From positions 620,001 through 684,000 of the forward strand of contig NZ_CP132336.1 of assembly GCF_030758315.1 (NCBI RefSeq): 64,000 nucleotides of DNA, read 5' to 3'. This DNA comes from Pararhizobium sp. IMCC3301. Its GTDB lineage: Bacteria > Pseudomonadota > Alphaproteobacteria > Rhizobiales > GCA-2746425. Made by a program: the position numbers and the translations under genes. The notes under the pieces were generated by a model. The model saw only the letters and a program-made list of their open reading frames with translations. It was not told the origin of the DNA and did no database searches. Below, in pieces: positions 9,733-18,972 of the stretch (its first letter is position 1; every line of letters begins with the position of its first letter).

Positions 9733-10104
9733 ATGCCACTTTACGAGCATGTCGTGCTTGCGCGGCAGGACCTGTCCGGCCAGCAGGTTGAAACTCTGGT
9801 CGACTCCCTGAAAGAAATCGTCAGCGAAAACGGCGGAACCGTTCCGTTTGTGGAAAGCTGGGGTCTGAAATCCCTGACCTACCGCATTCAGCGTAACCGC
9901 AAGGCGCATTTCACCTTCATGAACATTGATGCTCCACACGCAGCTGTTGCTGAAATGGAGCGTCAGATGCGCATCAATGAAGATGTCCTGCGCTACATGA
10001 CCATTCGTGTAAAGCAGCACGAAGAAGGTCCGACTGCAATGATGCAAAAACGTGATCGTGATGACCGACGCCCCGGCGGCGGCGGTCGTGGTCGTGACCG
10101 GTAA
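9733..10104 (+). CDS. rpsF: 30S ribosomal protein S6
   Basis: A 123-residue S6 protein ([16 protein letters not shown] start; [11 protein letters not shown] and [10 protein letters not shown] segments) ending in a glycine/arginine-rich tail ([12 protein letters not shown]). S6 binds 16S rRNA as a dimer with S18, encoded next. The ATG at 9733 follows a strong AAGGAAAGG ribosome site; the longer in-frame start at 9694 lacks one and does not fit the family. First gene of rpsF-rpsR-DUF2232-rplI. Confidence 0.96.
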   Translation: MPLYEHVVLARQDLSGQQVETLVDSLKEIVSENGGTVPFVESWGLKSLTYRIQRNRKAHFTFMNIDAPHAAVAEMERQMRINEDVLRYMTIRVKQHEEGPTAMMQKRDRDDRRPGGGGRGRDR

Positions 10105-10121
10105 GAGCGAGGATATTTACA

Positions 10122-10370
10122 ATGGTTGATATTGCACAACTTCCGCAACGCCGCCCGTTTCACCGTCGTCGCAAAACCTGCCCTTTCTCCGGCGCGAACT
10201 CTCCGAAGATTGATTACAAGGACGTAAAGCTGCTGCAGCGCTATGTCTCGGAGCGCGGCAAAATCGTGCCTTCACGTATTACCGCAGTGTCCGCCAAGAA
10301 ACAGCGCGAACTGGCTCAGGCCATCAAACGCTCCCGTTTCCTTGGTCTGCTGCCATACGTTATTAAATAA
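10122..10370 (+). CDS. rpsR: 30S ribosomal protein S18
   Basis: An 82-residue basic protein with the S18 hallmarks [28 protein letters not shown] and the C-terminal [11 protein letters not shown]. It starts 17 bases after rpsF and is followed by a GC-rich stem-loop. Confidence 0.97.
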   Translation: MVDIAQLPQRRPFHRRRKTCPFSGANSPKIDYKDVKLLQRYVSERGKIVPSRITAVSAKKQRELAQAIKRSRFLGLLPYVIK

Positions 10371-10378
10371 GTGACATT

Positions 10379-10403
10379 CGGGCGGCGGATGAGCCGCCGC
10401 CCG
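10379..10403 (+). terminator. Stem-loop between rpsR and the DUF2232 gene
   Basis: A perfect ten-base stem (CGGGCGGCGG with CCGCCGCCCG) closes a five-base loop just after the rpsR stop. No T-run follows, so it is more likely a partial attenuator or RNA-processing/stability element than a full terminator. A second short inverted repeat, CTGATCA-GT-TGATCAG, lies at 10424-10439. Confidence 0.5.
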
Positions 10404-10478
10404 GACTTCAGTTGAGGCCGTGCCTGATCAGTTGATCAGATTGACGTGCTTCTAACCGCCCGGAGCGGGACAGCGAAC

Positions 10479-11423
10479 ATGACGCAGATTATTCTGATCA
10501 GTATTGGTGCCGGGCTGTTATCCGCCCTTTTATTTGCAAGTGTCCTGACGGGCTCATTGCTGGCCATCGTGCTGCAGATTTTTGCCCAGCTGCCCATTCA
10601 AAGCGCTGCTCTGACATTTGGCCCGCGCGCCGGGCTGATAGCGGCCGTGGCGGCTGTTGCAGCACTGTTGCTGGTCTCGGGCCTGCCGGCCCAGACGGTT
10701 TCCTACAGTCTGAATTTTGCCGCTCCGGCCTTGTTGGCGAGTTATCTGGCGGGGCTCAGAAACACCGATCTGCCGGTCGATCAACTGGCTGGCTGGTATC
10801 CGCTCGGCAGACTTCTCAGTTTCGTTGGCGGCGCTGCAATTCTGATCTTCCTGCTGTTGGGCCTGTATTCCGATTTCACCCCGGAAAGCGCGGTGCTGGC
10901 CATTGAAACCCAGGCCAGTGTCCTGCTGGAAGGTGCCGTCGACACCACTGAAGTTCCCCCGCAGACAATTACCCAGATTGCCGTGTTCTTTGTCGCCCTG
11001 TTTCCCTTTGTCGCCACCGCCGGACTTGTGGCTGTCACCGGGCTGAACCTGGTTCTGGCGATACGGATTGCGCGGCGTTACGGCACATTTGCAAGACCGG
11101 CAACCAGCATCACGACACTTGTTATACCGCGTGCTGTTCACCTGACCGCAATGGCAGCGTTTCTGGCAATCTGGCTAACCGGTTCTACGCCTCCGCTCCT
11201 GACTTCGGTGGCCGGGGCATCTTCTGCACTGGTGATCCTGTCCGGATTTGCCGCGCTGCATGCGCTGACCCGCCGCCTTGCCTCACGCGGCATCATTCTG
11301 GTTGCTGTCTATGGCAGCATCATCCTGTTCACGTTTCCACTTCTGCTCATCCTGATTCTTGGCTGGATCGACGGGTTTCTCAACCTGCGCGGCCGGTTTC
11401 AGTCCAACACCTCCAATTCATAA
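10479..11423 (+). CDS. DUF2232 (YybS-like) integral membrane protein
   Basis: A 314-residue protein with roughly eight hydrophobic helices and few charges, of the DUF2232 family that sits between rpsR and rplI in many alphaproteobacteria. No catalytic motif is visible and the function is unknown. The start is taken as the ATG at 10479 ([10 protein letters not shown]), which begins directly with a membrane helix; a GTG at 10446 is an in-frame alternative. Confidence 0.75.
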   Translation: MTQIILISIGAGLLSALLFASVLTGSLLAIVLQIFAQLPIQSAALTFGPRAGLIAAVAAVAALLLVSGLPAQTVSYSLNFAAPALLASYLAGLRNTDLPVDQLAGWYPLGRLLSFVGGAAILIFLLLGLYSDFTPESAVLAIETQASVLLEGAVDTTEVPPQTITQIAVFFVALFPFVATAGLVAVTGLNLVLAIRIARRYGTFARPATSITTLVIPRAVHLTAMAAFLAIWLTGSTPPLLTSVAGASSALVILSGFAALHALTRRLASRGIILVAVYGSIILFTFPLLLILILGWIDGFLNLRGRFQSNTSNS

Positions 11424-11446
11424 CTTTCAAACCTAAGGAAAATCTC

Positions 11447-12085
11447 ATGAATATCATTCTTCTGGAACGCATTGCCCGTCTTGGACAAGTTGGCGACGTT
11501 GTCCGCGTCAAAGATGGTTATGCCCGCAATTTCCTGCTGCCAAACGGCAAGGCATTGCGCGCCACTGCCGCCAACAAAAAAGAATTTGAAAACCGCCGCA
11601 CTGAAATTGAAGCGCGCAACCTGGAAATGCAGTCCGAGGCCCAGCAGGTCGCGACAAAACTTGACGGCCAGTCAGTCATCATGATCCGCCGCGCCGGTCA
11701 GACGGGCCAGCTCTACGGTTCGGTCAACACCCGCGATATTGCGGCAGGTCTGGAAGGAGCTGGCTTTCATGTGTTGCGCTCACAGATTCAACTGAATGAG
11801 CCCATCAAGAAAATTGGCCTTCACGACATTACAGTTGCCCTGTTTGCCGACGTCAACGCCGCCGTATCGGTGAATGTTGCGCGCTCCGAGGACGAAGCGG
11901 AACGCCAGGCCATGGGCGAGGATGTCTCCGTGGCCGGGGATACTTTCGATGAAGAGGAAATTGTCGAAGAAGACGCACCGGACATGGAAGAAGTGTTCGA
12001 AGAAGGCGCTGGCGAAACCGCCAATGAGGACGACGCGGATGCTGATGCAGACGCCGACCCAGAAGACGAAGATACGACTGCCTGA
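11447..12085 (+). CDS. rplI: 50S ribosomal protein L9 with long acidic tail
   Basis: L9 binds 23S rRNA domain V and helps keep reading frame. The first ~150 residues are canonical ([31 protein letters not shown]-terminal domain with GSVNTRDIA and [11 protein letters not shown]). The remaining ~55 residues are almost entirely Asp, Glu and Ala, including an alternating DADADADAD run. The total of 212 residues exceeds the ~150 of E. coli L9; acidic extensions occur in alphaproteobacterial L9 but this one is long. Followed by a strong terminator. Confidence 0.95.
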   Translation: MNIILLERIARLGQVGDVVRVKDGYARNFLLPNGKALRATAANKKEFENRRTEIEARNLEMQSEAQQVATKLDGQSVIMIRRAGQTGQLYGSVNTRDIAAGLEGAGFHVLRSQIQLNEPIKKIGLHDITVALFADVNAAVSVNVARSEDEAERQAMGEDVSVAGDTFDEEEIVEEDAPDMEEVFEEGAGETANEDDADADADADPEDEDTTA

Positions 12086-12121
12086 TCAAATTGTCGGAAC
12101 GGATCAACCGTTCTGCTGATC

Positions 12122-12154
12122 CGGGAAGGCTGGACACACGCTCCAGCCTTCCCG
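12122..12154 (+). terminator. Intrinsic terminator after rplI
   Basis: A perfect 13-base stem (CGGGAAGGCTGGA / TCCAGCCTTCCCG) with a seven-base loop, followed by AAACTTTT. It ends the rpsF-rplI operon and marks the left boundary of the sugar-uptake island. Confidence 0.85.
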
Positions 12155-12195
12155 AAACTTTTATGATCCGCGTCAGACCTTTTCCTGGCTGTAAA

Positions 12196-13194
12196 TTATT
12201 TTTCCAGCAGCGCGATCATCCGCTCAAGGCGCTCCATGGCGCGCAGGCCATCTTCGATGGTGGGAACATTGCGGTCCTCGCCGCGCACGGTGGCGGCTGC
12301 ATCCGCAACCAGCGCCTTGTATCCCTTATGGTCCTCATTGGCCGCAGCCGTGAAATTCGGTGTCCAGCTTAATGTGTCAGAGGCCGCATCAAGTGTGGCC
12401 GCCGGATCATCGGCCTTGAAAGCCGGATCGCGGTACAATGCCACCTTGATAATGTTATCGATCTCCAGCCGGACATGGTCGCCCATGATGCGCAGCTCTT
12501 CCATCGGTGTGCCACGCGACTGAACGGTACCCATCACTACATTGCCGATCACGCCATTGTCCGCAGTAAAGCCAAGGTGAAACAGGATTTTACCGGGCGA
12601 AGGGCTTATCTTGCGTACACTCATGTCGCCGAAATCATCGCCTGTAAGCCAGGGGATGAGGTCCATGTAGTGAACACAATGGTGCAGATAGAAACCGCTG
12701 TAATCCGGTTCGCCCTGAAAATAGGTCGGTGCCGTCATATAGGTCCCGGTGACGCCCAGAATCTGGCCGAAATCGCCTTTATCCAGAATATTTTTGGCGA
12801 TCCGGTTTCCGGTTGAATAGCGTTTCATGAAACCAACTATCACCGGCTGCCCTGCTGCCCGCGATGCTTCAGCAACGGCGCGCGCGCCAGCTGCAGTTGC
12901 GGCCGGTGGTTTTTCCATGAAAACCGGCAAGCCCCTCTCCAGGGCTGCAATCGACGCATGCTGATGCAGATCCGGCCCCACAGCCATACCGATCAGATCC
13001 AGCCCCGGCTGGGCGACCAGATCACGATAGTCGGAATACAGGGATGTGACCCCGTATTCGTGGCCCACACGGGCCATGGCGGCTTCATCCCTGTCGCACA
13101 GCGCGGCAATGCGGATGTCGTTGATACCAAGCTGCGGCAGCAGCATTTGTCTTGCATGGCGTCCACAGCCGATCCAGCCGATATTCAGGGTCAT
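12196..13194 (-). CDS. Gfo/Idh/MocA family sugar dehydrogenase
   Basis: A 332-residue NAD(P)-dependent oxidoreductase. The Rossmann motif is [14 protein letters not shown] at the N-terminus; [11 protein letters not shown] carries the family's conserved lysine-proline; the C-terminal alpha/beta domain includes [13 protein letters not shown] with the expected catalytic-region histidine. The family oxidises sugars or cyclitols; the substrate is not predictable. Start overlaps the upstream isomerase stop by four bases, so the two are coupled and probably act in sequence on the sugar imported by the adjacent ABC system. Last gene of the leftward operon. Confidence 0.85.
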   Translation of the reverse strand: MTLNIGWIGCGRHARQMLLPQLGINDIRIAALCDRDEAAMARVGHEYGVTSLYSDYRDLVAQPGLDLIGMAVGPDLHQHASIAALERGLPVFMEKPPAATAAGARAVAEASRAAGQPVIVGFMKRYSTGNRIAKNILDKGDFGQILGVTGTYMTAPTYFQGEPDYSGFYLHHCVHYMDLIPWLTGDDFGDMSVRKISPSPGKILFHLGFTADNGVIGNVVMGTVQSRGTPMEELRIMGDHVRLEIDNIIKVALYRDPAFKADDPAATLDAASDTLSWTPNFTAAANEDHKGYKALVADAAATVRGEDRNVPTIEDGLRAMERLERMIALLEK

Positions 13195-14078
13195 TGGTCG
13201 ACCTCCGCCAAGGCAAGCGCAGAGCGGATCACGCCCAGCCCGGCTTTCAGTTTGGCACTTTCATCCTCATGGGGCGCGCGCCACTGCGCAATCGGCAGGG
13301 CGACACGGTCATCATCGCGCCGAAACGGTTCCAGCGAGACCGGGCCGCGATAGTTGATTTGCGCCAGTGCGCGCATGATTGCTGTCCAGTCAAGATGGCC
13401 TGTGCCCGGATGGCCACGGTGGTTTTCATTGGCCTGAAAATGCACCAGACGACTGCCTGCGGCGCGAATTGCATCGGGTATGGAGCGCTCTTCCATATTC
13501 ATGTGAAAGGTATCCAGCATGACACCAAGCCCCGCATCATCAACCCTGTCGACGACTTCAATTGCCTGGCGCGTGGTTGAGATAATATCCGTTTCAAACC
13601 GGTTGAGCGGCTCGAGCCCGAAGACCACGCCTGCATTACGGGCGCGCGGCGCGACGTGCGCCAGCCCTTCAACCGTCCGCGCAGCACGGGCGGCAACGGC
13701 TTCATCGGAGCGCGGCACAGGCGGCCTGCCGGCAAATACCATCGGCTCACCGTAAAGCGGGCCACCGACAATCCCGGCGCCAAGCTGGTGAGCGACCTCC
13801 ACACAATGGGTGAGATAGTCCAGACCACCCTGCCGCGCGCCTGCATCATCTGACGCGATAGAGCGTTGCGCATTCACTCTTGCGGCCAAAACCAGGCTGA
13901 TGCCGCAGTCACTGGCGGCTTTACGGGCCAGATCCAGATCAATATTGTCCTCCGGCTCCGGGACCAGAAGTTCCATGAAGTCAAAACCGAGCTTTGCCGC
14001 ATAGTCGAAATAATGCAGATCGGCACCGGTAAACGGGCGTATGAACTGCATCGAGATAATACCGACCGGATTGTCCAA
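13191..14078 (-). CDS. TIM-barrel sugar isomerase/epimerase
   Basis: A 295-residue xylose-isomerase-like TIM barrel (AP endonuclease 2 superfamily, as in hydroxypyruvate isomerase, D-tagatose 3-epimerase and IolE). Family residues visible include the metal-binding glutamate in [10 protein letters not shown], the LDTFHMN aspartate/histidine, [19 protein letters not shown] and the final SLEPFR glutamate. The start is a TTG at 14078: an AAAGGA ribosome site lies eight bases upstream, whereas the first internal ATG (14051) has none. Located between the permease and the dehydrogenase genes. Confidence 0.8.
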   Translation of the reverse strand: MDNPVGIISMQFIRPFTGADLHYFDYAAKLGFDFMELLVPEPEDNIDLDLARKAASDCGISLVLAARVNAQRSIASDDAGARQGGLDYLTHCVEVAHQLGAGIVGGPLYGEPMVFAGRPPVPRSDEAVAARAARTVEGLAHVAPRARNAGVVFGLEPLNRFETDIISTTRQAIEVVDRVDDAGLGVMLDTFHMNMEERSIPDAIRAAGSRLVHFQANENHRGHPGTGHLDWTAIMRALAQINYRGPVSLEPFRRDDDRVALPIAQWRAPHEDESAKLKAGLGVIRSALALAEVDQ

Positions 14079-14106
14079 GAGTATCGTCCTTTCTGGGATG
14101 GCGGGG

Positions 14107-14940
14107 TCAGCCTTTGACCGCGCCCTGAGTGAGACCCGATATCAGGCGTTTCTGCACCAGCAGAAACAGGACGGTGGCCGGCATTGCACCGACAATGCCG
14201 CCTGCGGTCAGAAGACCCCACTGAATTTCATATTCACCAATCAGGGTCTGAACCGCGACGGTGATCGGGCGGACATTGCGTCCGCCAAGGGTCAGTGCAT
14301 AAAGATATTCGTTCCATGAGGTGATGAAGATGTAGATCGCCGTGGCAATGATGCCGGGCACACACAGCGGCAGCACCACACGGCGCAGCGCACCCATGCG
14401 CGTACAGCCATCCGTCATCGCTGCTTCATCGAGCGATCTGGGTATCCCGTTCATATAGCTGATCATCATCCACACCGAAAACGGGATGGCGATCGTTGAG
14501 TTGGCGATGATCAGAGCCAGATGGGTGTCGAGAAGTCCCAGAACCCGCATCAGCACAAACAGCGGAAGGATAAGCAGCACCAGCGGGAACATATTGATCA
14601 GCAGGAATTGCAGCATCAGGATGCGTTTGCCCTTGAAGGAAAACCGCGAGAACGAATAGGCGGCGGTAACGCTCAGGGACAAGCCGACGACCACGGTGCC
14701 GCTGGCGACGATAAAACTGTCGAGCAGATTATCGCCAAAGCCCACGGTTCTGAAAAGCCGCGTGTAATTGTCAATGGTTGCCCCAATGATCGACGGACCT
14801 TCGGTGAACAGCCGGGACTCCTCCGTAACCGAGGTAATGAACATCCAGGCATAGGGTCCAAGCGCAAAGGCCAGGATCAGAAGCATCGGCAGTTCCACGA
14901 TCAGCAGCCGGCGTGATGTCGGCATTTTACCGAGCGCCAT
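14107..14940 (-). CDS. Carbohydrate ABC transporter permease, MalG/UgpE type
   Basis: A 277-residue inner-membrane subunit with six predicted helices and the EAA loop [26 protein letters not shown] that docks onto the ATPase. Belongs to the CUT1 importer family. Its ATG overlaps the stop of the other permease (TAATG), indicating coupling. Confidence 0.9.
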   Translation of the reverse strand: MALGKMPTSRRLLIVELPMLLILAFALGPYAWMFITSVTEESRLFTEGPSIIGATIDNYTRLFRTVGFGDNLLDSFIVASGTVVVGLSLSVTAAYSFSRFSFKGKRILMLQFLLINMFPLVLLILPLFVLMRVLGLLDTHLALIIANSTIAIPFSVWMMISYMNGIPRSLDEAAMTDGCTRMGALRRVVLPLCVPGIIATAIYIFITSWNEYLYALTLGGRNVRPITVAVQTLIGEYEIQWGLLTAGGIVGAMPATVLFLLVQKRLISGLTQGAVKG

Positions 14941-15875
14941 TATTGCACCGCCTTTCCGGTCCGCCTGAGATACAGCAGGACGAGCCCCATCAGCAGGAAG
15001 GTGAACAGCACGGCCAGCGCCGAACCATAGCCGAAATCAAGATTGGTGCGTGCTTTGATGAAGGCGTAAAGCGGCAAGGTATAGGTGGCATATCCGGGCC
15101 CGCCGCCGGTCATCACAAAGATGACGTCAAACGAATTTGCCACCCAGATGGTGCGCAGCAGGACGGCGGTCACCAGCACCCCGGAAATGCCGGGTAAGGT
15201 TATATGCCAGAATTGTCTCAAGCTGCTGGCGCCATCCAGCGAGGCGGCCTCGTAGTAGCTTCTGGGTATCGATTGCAGCCCGGCCAGGATCATCACCGCA
15301 AAAAACGGGAAGCCCTGCCATGTCAGCGTCAGAATGATCGCGCCCAGCGCCAGATCCGGATCGGCCAGCCAGGGAACGGCCTGCTCGACCAGGCCGAGGC
15401 GCAGCATGAAGTCGTTGAGGACGCCGTAATTGCTGTCGTAAATCCACACCCACATCAGCGCAATGACCACTGAGGGCAGCGCCCAGGGAATGATGATCAG
15501 GGCGCGCGCCAGGGCGCGCCAGCGAAATTCCTGGTTCAAAAGCAGCGCTGTGGCCAGTCCCAGGAGCATCTGCCCCGGTATCGTCACGCCGATCCAGATC
15601 ACGGTGTGTCTCAGCGATATCCAGAACACCTCATCCTGAAGCGCTGCGACAAAATTATCGAAACCAAGGAACTTGAATTCTTTGGGGCGGAACAGAACAT
15701 ATTCGTGCAGGCTCATCCAGGCGGTTTGCAGCATCGGCAGAAACACGATGGTCAACGTCACCAGCACAGCAGGCGACAACATCGCGTAAGGCAGGATGCG
15801 CTTGCCCAGCCTGCGACGGGTTTGCGAACCGGCATCGTCAATAGAGTCTGAGCCATTTTGGGTGTGCGTTGCCAT
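14940..15875 (-). CDS. Carbohydrate ABC transporter permease, MalF/UgpA type
   Basis: A 311-residue permease with about six membrane helices after a ~30-residue polar N-terminus, and the EAA loop YEAASLDGASSLRQFWHITLPG. It pairs with the MalG-type permease directly downstream to form the membrane channel. An 86-base gap holding a terminator-like stem-loop separates it from the binding-protein gene. Confidence 0.9.
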   Translation of the reverse strand: MATHTQNGSDSIDDAGSQTRRRLGKRILPYAMLSPAVLVTLTIVFLPMLQTAWMSLHEYVLFRPKEFKFLGFDNFVAALQDEVFWISLRHTVIWIGVTIPGQMLLGLATALLLNQEFRWRALARALIIIPWALPSVVIALMWVWIYDSNYGVLNDFMLRLGLVEQAVPWLADPDLALGAIILTLTWQGFPFFAVMILAGLQSIPRSYYEAASLDGASSLRQFWHITLPGISGVLVTAVLLRTIWVANSFDVIFVMTGGGPGYATYTLPLYAFIKARTNLDFGYGSALAVLFTFLLMGLVLLYLRRTGKAVQ

Positions 15876-15922
15876 CGGAAAACTTGCTTTGCGGAGTGCA
15901 GGTGCCGTGATGATCAGATGAA

Positions 15923-15953
15923 AATCAGGGGCAGCAATACGCTGCCCCTGATT
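15923..15953 (-). terminator. Stem-loop between binding-protein and permease genes
   Basis: A perfect 13-base stem (AATCAGGGGCAGC / GCTGCCCCTGATT) with a five-base loop. Read in the direction of transcription it is followed by TTTTC, so it can act as an intrinsic attenuator that reduces permease mRNA relative to the binding protein. Confidence 0.75.
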
Positions 15954-15961
15954 GAGAGCGA

Positions 15962-17179
15962 CTAGTTGCCGTACAGTTTGGCAATTTCGGCATTCATTTC
16001 AGCAGCCGTGATCTCGCCTGTCAGCGCGCGCTGCATGGCCACCGGCCAGACCGTATTCACGAAGTCCGAGGTTTCGGTGCGGTTTGGCAGCAGCTTGGCA
16101 AATGGCAGGGAATCCACTGTTGCCTGAACAAACCGCTGCGGATGCAAAGTCCAGCCGGCGCTGTCTGTTTTGGTCACTGGCAGCTGACCGGTTGCCTCAT
16201 TGAACTTGGCATTGTTTCCGGCGGTGGACAGGAAGGAAATCCATTTCCAGGCAGCGTCCTTGTCTTCAGCAGAGGACAGAATGGCAGTGCTTTCATCGCC
16301 GAAAGCCGTCCAGCGCCCGCCCCCGCATTCAGGAACGGTCGTGGCGGAAACCTTGTCGCCAAGCGCCTCAACCATGCCGTTTGCCGATCCGATATGGTGA
16401 ATGGTCATGGCTGTCTTGCCGGCCTTGAAGCCGCCGATGATTTCCTGAAACCCGTCATTGGGTGCAGATGGCGGAAACGACCCGTCTTCACGGAACATAT
16501 CAACCACGAACTGGGTGCCAGCAATGCCTGCGTCCGATTGAATGCCGTCGGTCAGGCTGACACCATCACGACCCAGCGTCAGACTGGCCCAATGGTCATG
16601 GCCGCCCTTGCTGCCGCGCAGGCCAAAGCCATAGACATCGGTGCGTCCATCGCCATCGGTGTCACGGGTCAGCGCCTTGGCGGCGGCACGGAACTCGTCG
16701 CAGGTTTTCGGAACTTCAAGGCCAAGTTCGGCAAACATGTCTGGGCGATAATAAAGATAGAGCACGACATATTGCACAGGCAGATAGTAGGATGTTCCGT
16801 CGTCTGCCTTGACCAGCTCAAACAGGTTTTCCTGCACGTCGGATTTTTCAGCCCATGCTTCAATCCGCTCGCCAATGGGCTCCAGAGCGCCCATTTCGAT
16901 CAACCGCGGCTGAGCAAACATTTTGACCATCGCTGCATCAGGGGCATTGCCGCCGATGATTGAAGTATAAAGCGTGTCGTAATAGCTGTTCCACGGAATG
17001 TTTTCCGCTTCGATTTTAATACCCGGATTCTGTGCTTCAAAGCTTTCAACCAGCTCGTTCATCGGATTGTCGGCATTGTCGAAATGGTACCAGAAACGAA
17101 CCGTGCTTTGTGCTGCGGCAAGGCTGGTACCTAACGCAACCATACTCACTGCCAGTCCAAGTTTTGCTAGTATATTCAT
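15962..17179 (-). CDS. Extracellular sugar-binding protein (CUT1, UgpB/MalE-like)
   Basis: A 405-residue periplasmic protein with a clear signal peptide (ILAKLGLAVSMVALGTSLAA, cleavage after AAAQ) and the bacterial extracellular solute-binding family 1 fold (FWYHFDNADNPMNELVESF; NIPWNSYYDTLYTSI). It captures the sugar for the two permeases downstream. Eleven bases follow the hydrolase gene, with a GGGAG ribosome site. The ligand is unknown. Confidence 0.9.
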   Translation of the reverse strand: MNILAKLGLAVSMVALGTSLAAAQSTVRFWYHFDNADNPMNELVESFEAQNPGIKIEAENIPWNSYYDTLYTSIIGGNAPDAAMVKMFAQPRLIEMGALEPIGERIEAWAEKSDVQENLFELVKADDGTSYYLPVQYVVLYLYYRPDMFAELGLEVPKTCDEFRAAAKALTRDTDGDGRTDVYGFGLRGSKGGHDHWASLTLGRDGVSLTDGIQSDAGIAGTQFVVDMFREDGSFPPSAPNDGFQEIIGGFKAGKTAMTIHHIGSANGMVEALGDKVSATTVPECGGGRWTAFGDESTAILSSAEDKDAAWKWISFLSTAGNNAKFNEATGQLPVTKTDSAGWTLHPQRFVQATVDSLPFAKLLPNRTETSDFVNTVWPVAMQRALTGEITAAEMNAEIAKLYGN

Positions 17180-17190
17180 TGTCTTACTCC

Positions 17191-18117
17191 CTATTTTGAA
17201 TGCTCGGTTTGAGCGGTTTGCTGTTTGAAATATTTTCCTGCCAAAGCGAAGGCGTTCTGCGCCTCCGGTAGAAGCGAACCCATTTGCATGAAGCCATGCA
17301 CAACCCCCTGAAACAGATCGAAAGGATCGTCTCGTCCCAGAGCACGCAGCCGCTCTGCCAATGCTTCGGTTTCACTGCGCAGCGGATCCAGTCCGGCGGC
17401 ATTCAGATATAGCGGCGGCAGGGCGCGCAATTGTGTATCGTCGGCCTGAAGCGGCGCCACACTGGGCAAGTGGCGAACCTCTTCAGGCGCATACCAATCC
17501 CAGAAGCGCTGCATCTTGGCACGGGTCAGGCCGGGACCATCGGCAAAATCCTGGTAAGAAGGCGTGGCAAAGTCAGCGCCATACACCCCGTAAAACAGCA
17601 GGCCGGATGCAGGCAACTCGCCGCCCTCCTCCTGCAGCCGCAACATGGCGGCCAGGGCAAGATTTGCTCCGGCGCTGTCACCAGCCATACTCCAGCGGCG
17701 CGTGCGGTCTCTGGCCTGCCAGACGTCCAGCACATCTTCCAGACCACAAGGATAGGGGTTTTCAGGCGCAAGCCGATATTCGAAGGTCAGCACGGGCGCA
17801 GCCGTTTCAATGGCAAGGCGGCGGGCCGCTCCTTCGTGGGTTGCGGCCGAACAGAACGCCCAGCCGCCGCCGTGAACATGCAAAATGGCGTCAGTGCCGC
17901 AATCATTATGCGGCACAATGTAGCGCGCCGGCATATCGTCAATCATGACGGTCCGGGCTTCCGCTACATCCGGCAGTTCCCTGTTCCAGCGCAAATTGGA
18001 CAGAGCCGCCAGGGCACGCCCCGCATCAGACGACAACATGGTTGGATCCAGCAATCCGGCATCCTCGACCATCAGCCGGTCCAATACGGCCTTCATTGAC
18101 GCACTCGGCTGGTTCAT
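17191..18117 (-). CDS. Alpha/beta hydrolase, hormone-sensitive lipase family
   Basis: A 308-residue cytoplasmic esterase of family IV: oxyanion-hole motif HVHGGGWAFCS, nucleophile elbow AGDSAGANLAL, then the acid region LNAAGLDPLRSE and the histidine in GVVHGFMQMG. No signal peptide. It lies between the regulator and the binding protein in one operon (four-base overlap with the regulator gene), so it may remove an ester or open a lactone on the imported compound; that is inference. Many such enzymes act on unrelated small esters. Confidence 0.85.
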   Translation of the reverse strand: MNQPSASMKAVLDRLMVEDAGLLDPTMLSSDAGRALAALSNLRWNRELPDVAEARTVMIDDMPARYIVPHNDCGTDAILHVHGGGWAFCSAATHEGAARRLAIETAAPVLTFEYRLAPENPYPCGLEDVLDVWQARDRTRRWSMAGDSAGANLALAAMLRLQEEGGELPASGLLFYGVYGADFATPSYQDFADGPGLTRAKMQRFWDWYAPEEVRHLPSVAPLQADDTQLRALPPLYLNAAGLDPLRSETEALAERLRALGRDDPFDLFQGVVHGFMQMGSLLPEAQNAFALAGKYFKQQTAQTEHSK

Positions 18118-18812
18118 GCTGCACCACCATTTGTAAGATCGGGTCCGAAATCGACAATGGTCGAAATGTGATGGCTTAGAAGTTTCTGCAAATTTTCGAG
18201 GTCGCGCGCTTCGAGCGCCGCCAAAATCGGAGCATGGCGTTCTGCGGTCTCGTCCAGCGCACGGCTGGGTTGCGAATTGAGAATTTTATAACGGTGATTA
18301 TGAATCAGGCAGCGCAGCAGTATCGGCGTGATCACCGGCAGGTCTGCAGCTGCAAACAGGCGCGTGTGAAACGCCCGGTCATGAACCGACAGCAAATATT
18401 CATCGCCGTCTCGCGCAGCGTTGCGCATTGCGTTCAGATCGCCCCGTAAATCTGCATTCAAATCGGCATCTGCACGCTCAAGAACACGCTCAAGATAATT
18501 GCATTCTATATCGCGCCGAAGTGCGATCAGAACGCGGGCATCGGCCGACCGGCAGGCTGCGACATGGGTGCCGCGATGCGGCAGCCGCTTCACGAGACCT
18601 TCTTCATTGAGCTGCATCAGGGCCTCGCGGATGGTGCCCTGGCTGCAGTTGAACCGCTCTGCAATCTCAAGCTCAAGCAACACGGCGTCCGGTGCCAACT
18701 GGCCCAGCACGATCTCTTTCTGCAGCGCCACGTAGACATTATGGCTGCGGCGGCTCGACTGCCGCGGCAACAGGCTGGTAATCGATGGCGTTGAAAAAGT
18801 CTCGACAGCCAT
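18114..18812 (-). CDS. GntR family (FadR/VanR-type) transcriptional regulator
   Basis: A 232-residue repressor-type protein. The N-terminal winged helix has LLELEIAERFNCSQGTIREALMQL and EGLVKRLPHRGTHVA; the C-terminal all-helical FCD domain follows (DRAFHTRLFAAADLP; HNHRYKIL) with metal- or acid-ligand histidines typical of this group. The ATG at 18812 is preferred over upstream in-frame starts that lie in the AT-rich control region. It overlaps the hydrolase gene by four bases and is divergent from the transporter ATPase, with palindromes in between. Confidence 0.85.
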   Translation of the reverse strand: MAVETFSTPSITSLLPRQSSRRSHNVYVALQKEIVLGQLAPDAVLLELEIAERFNCSQGTIREALMQLNEEGLVKRLPHRGTHVAACRSADARVLIALRRDIECNYLERVLERADADLNADLRGDLNAMRNAARDGDEYLLSVHDRAFHTRLFAAADLPVITPILLRCLIHNHRYKILNSQPSRALDETAERHAPILAALEARDLENLQKLLSHHISTIVDFGPDLTNGGAA

Positions 18813-18856
18813 TGTCGGCCATACCTCCCGCTTGTTGCCGTTTTGGCAGAAAACAC

Positions 18857-18897
18857 TTATCATTATTGATAATATCTGTATTATCGTTATTAATAAC
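18857..18897. promoter_or_regulatory. AT-rich palindromes, candidate GntR operator
   Basis: TTATCA-TTAT-TGATAA (18857-18872) and the perfect twelve-base palindrome GTTATTAATAAC (18886-18897) lie in the divergent space between the regulator and ATPase genes, in a notably AT-rich stretch. Their position fits an operator for both directions. Confidence 0.5.
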
Positions 18898-18972
18898 ATT
18901 GCCATTATCGATATTGCAAGATTTAATTTGGCCGTCGACCGTCAGTCCAGATAGTCAGGCCAGGAGGACAAA

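Noticed and set aside
12019-12062. Simple repeat of GAT/GCN codons considered as a CRISPR-like or satellite repeat
   Set aside because: It is the coding repeat of the Asp-Ala tail of L9.
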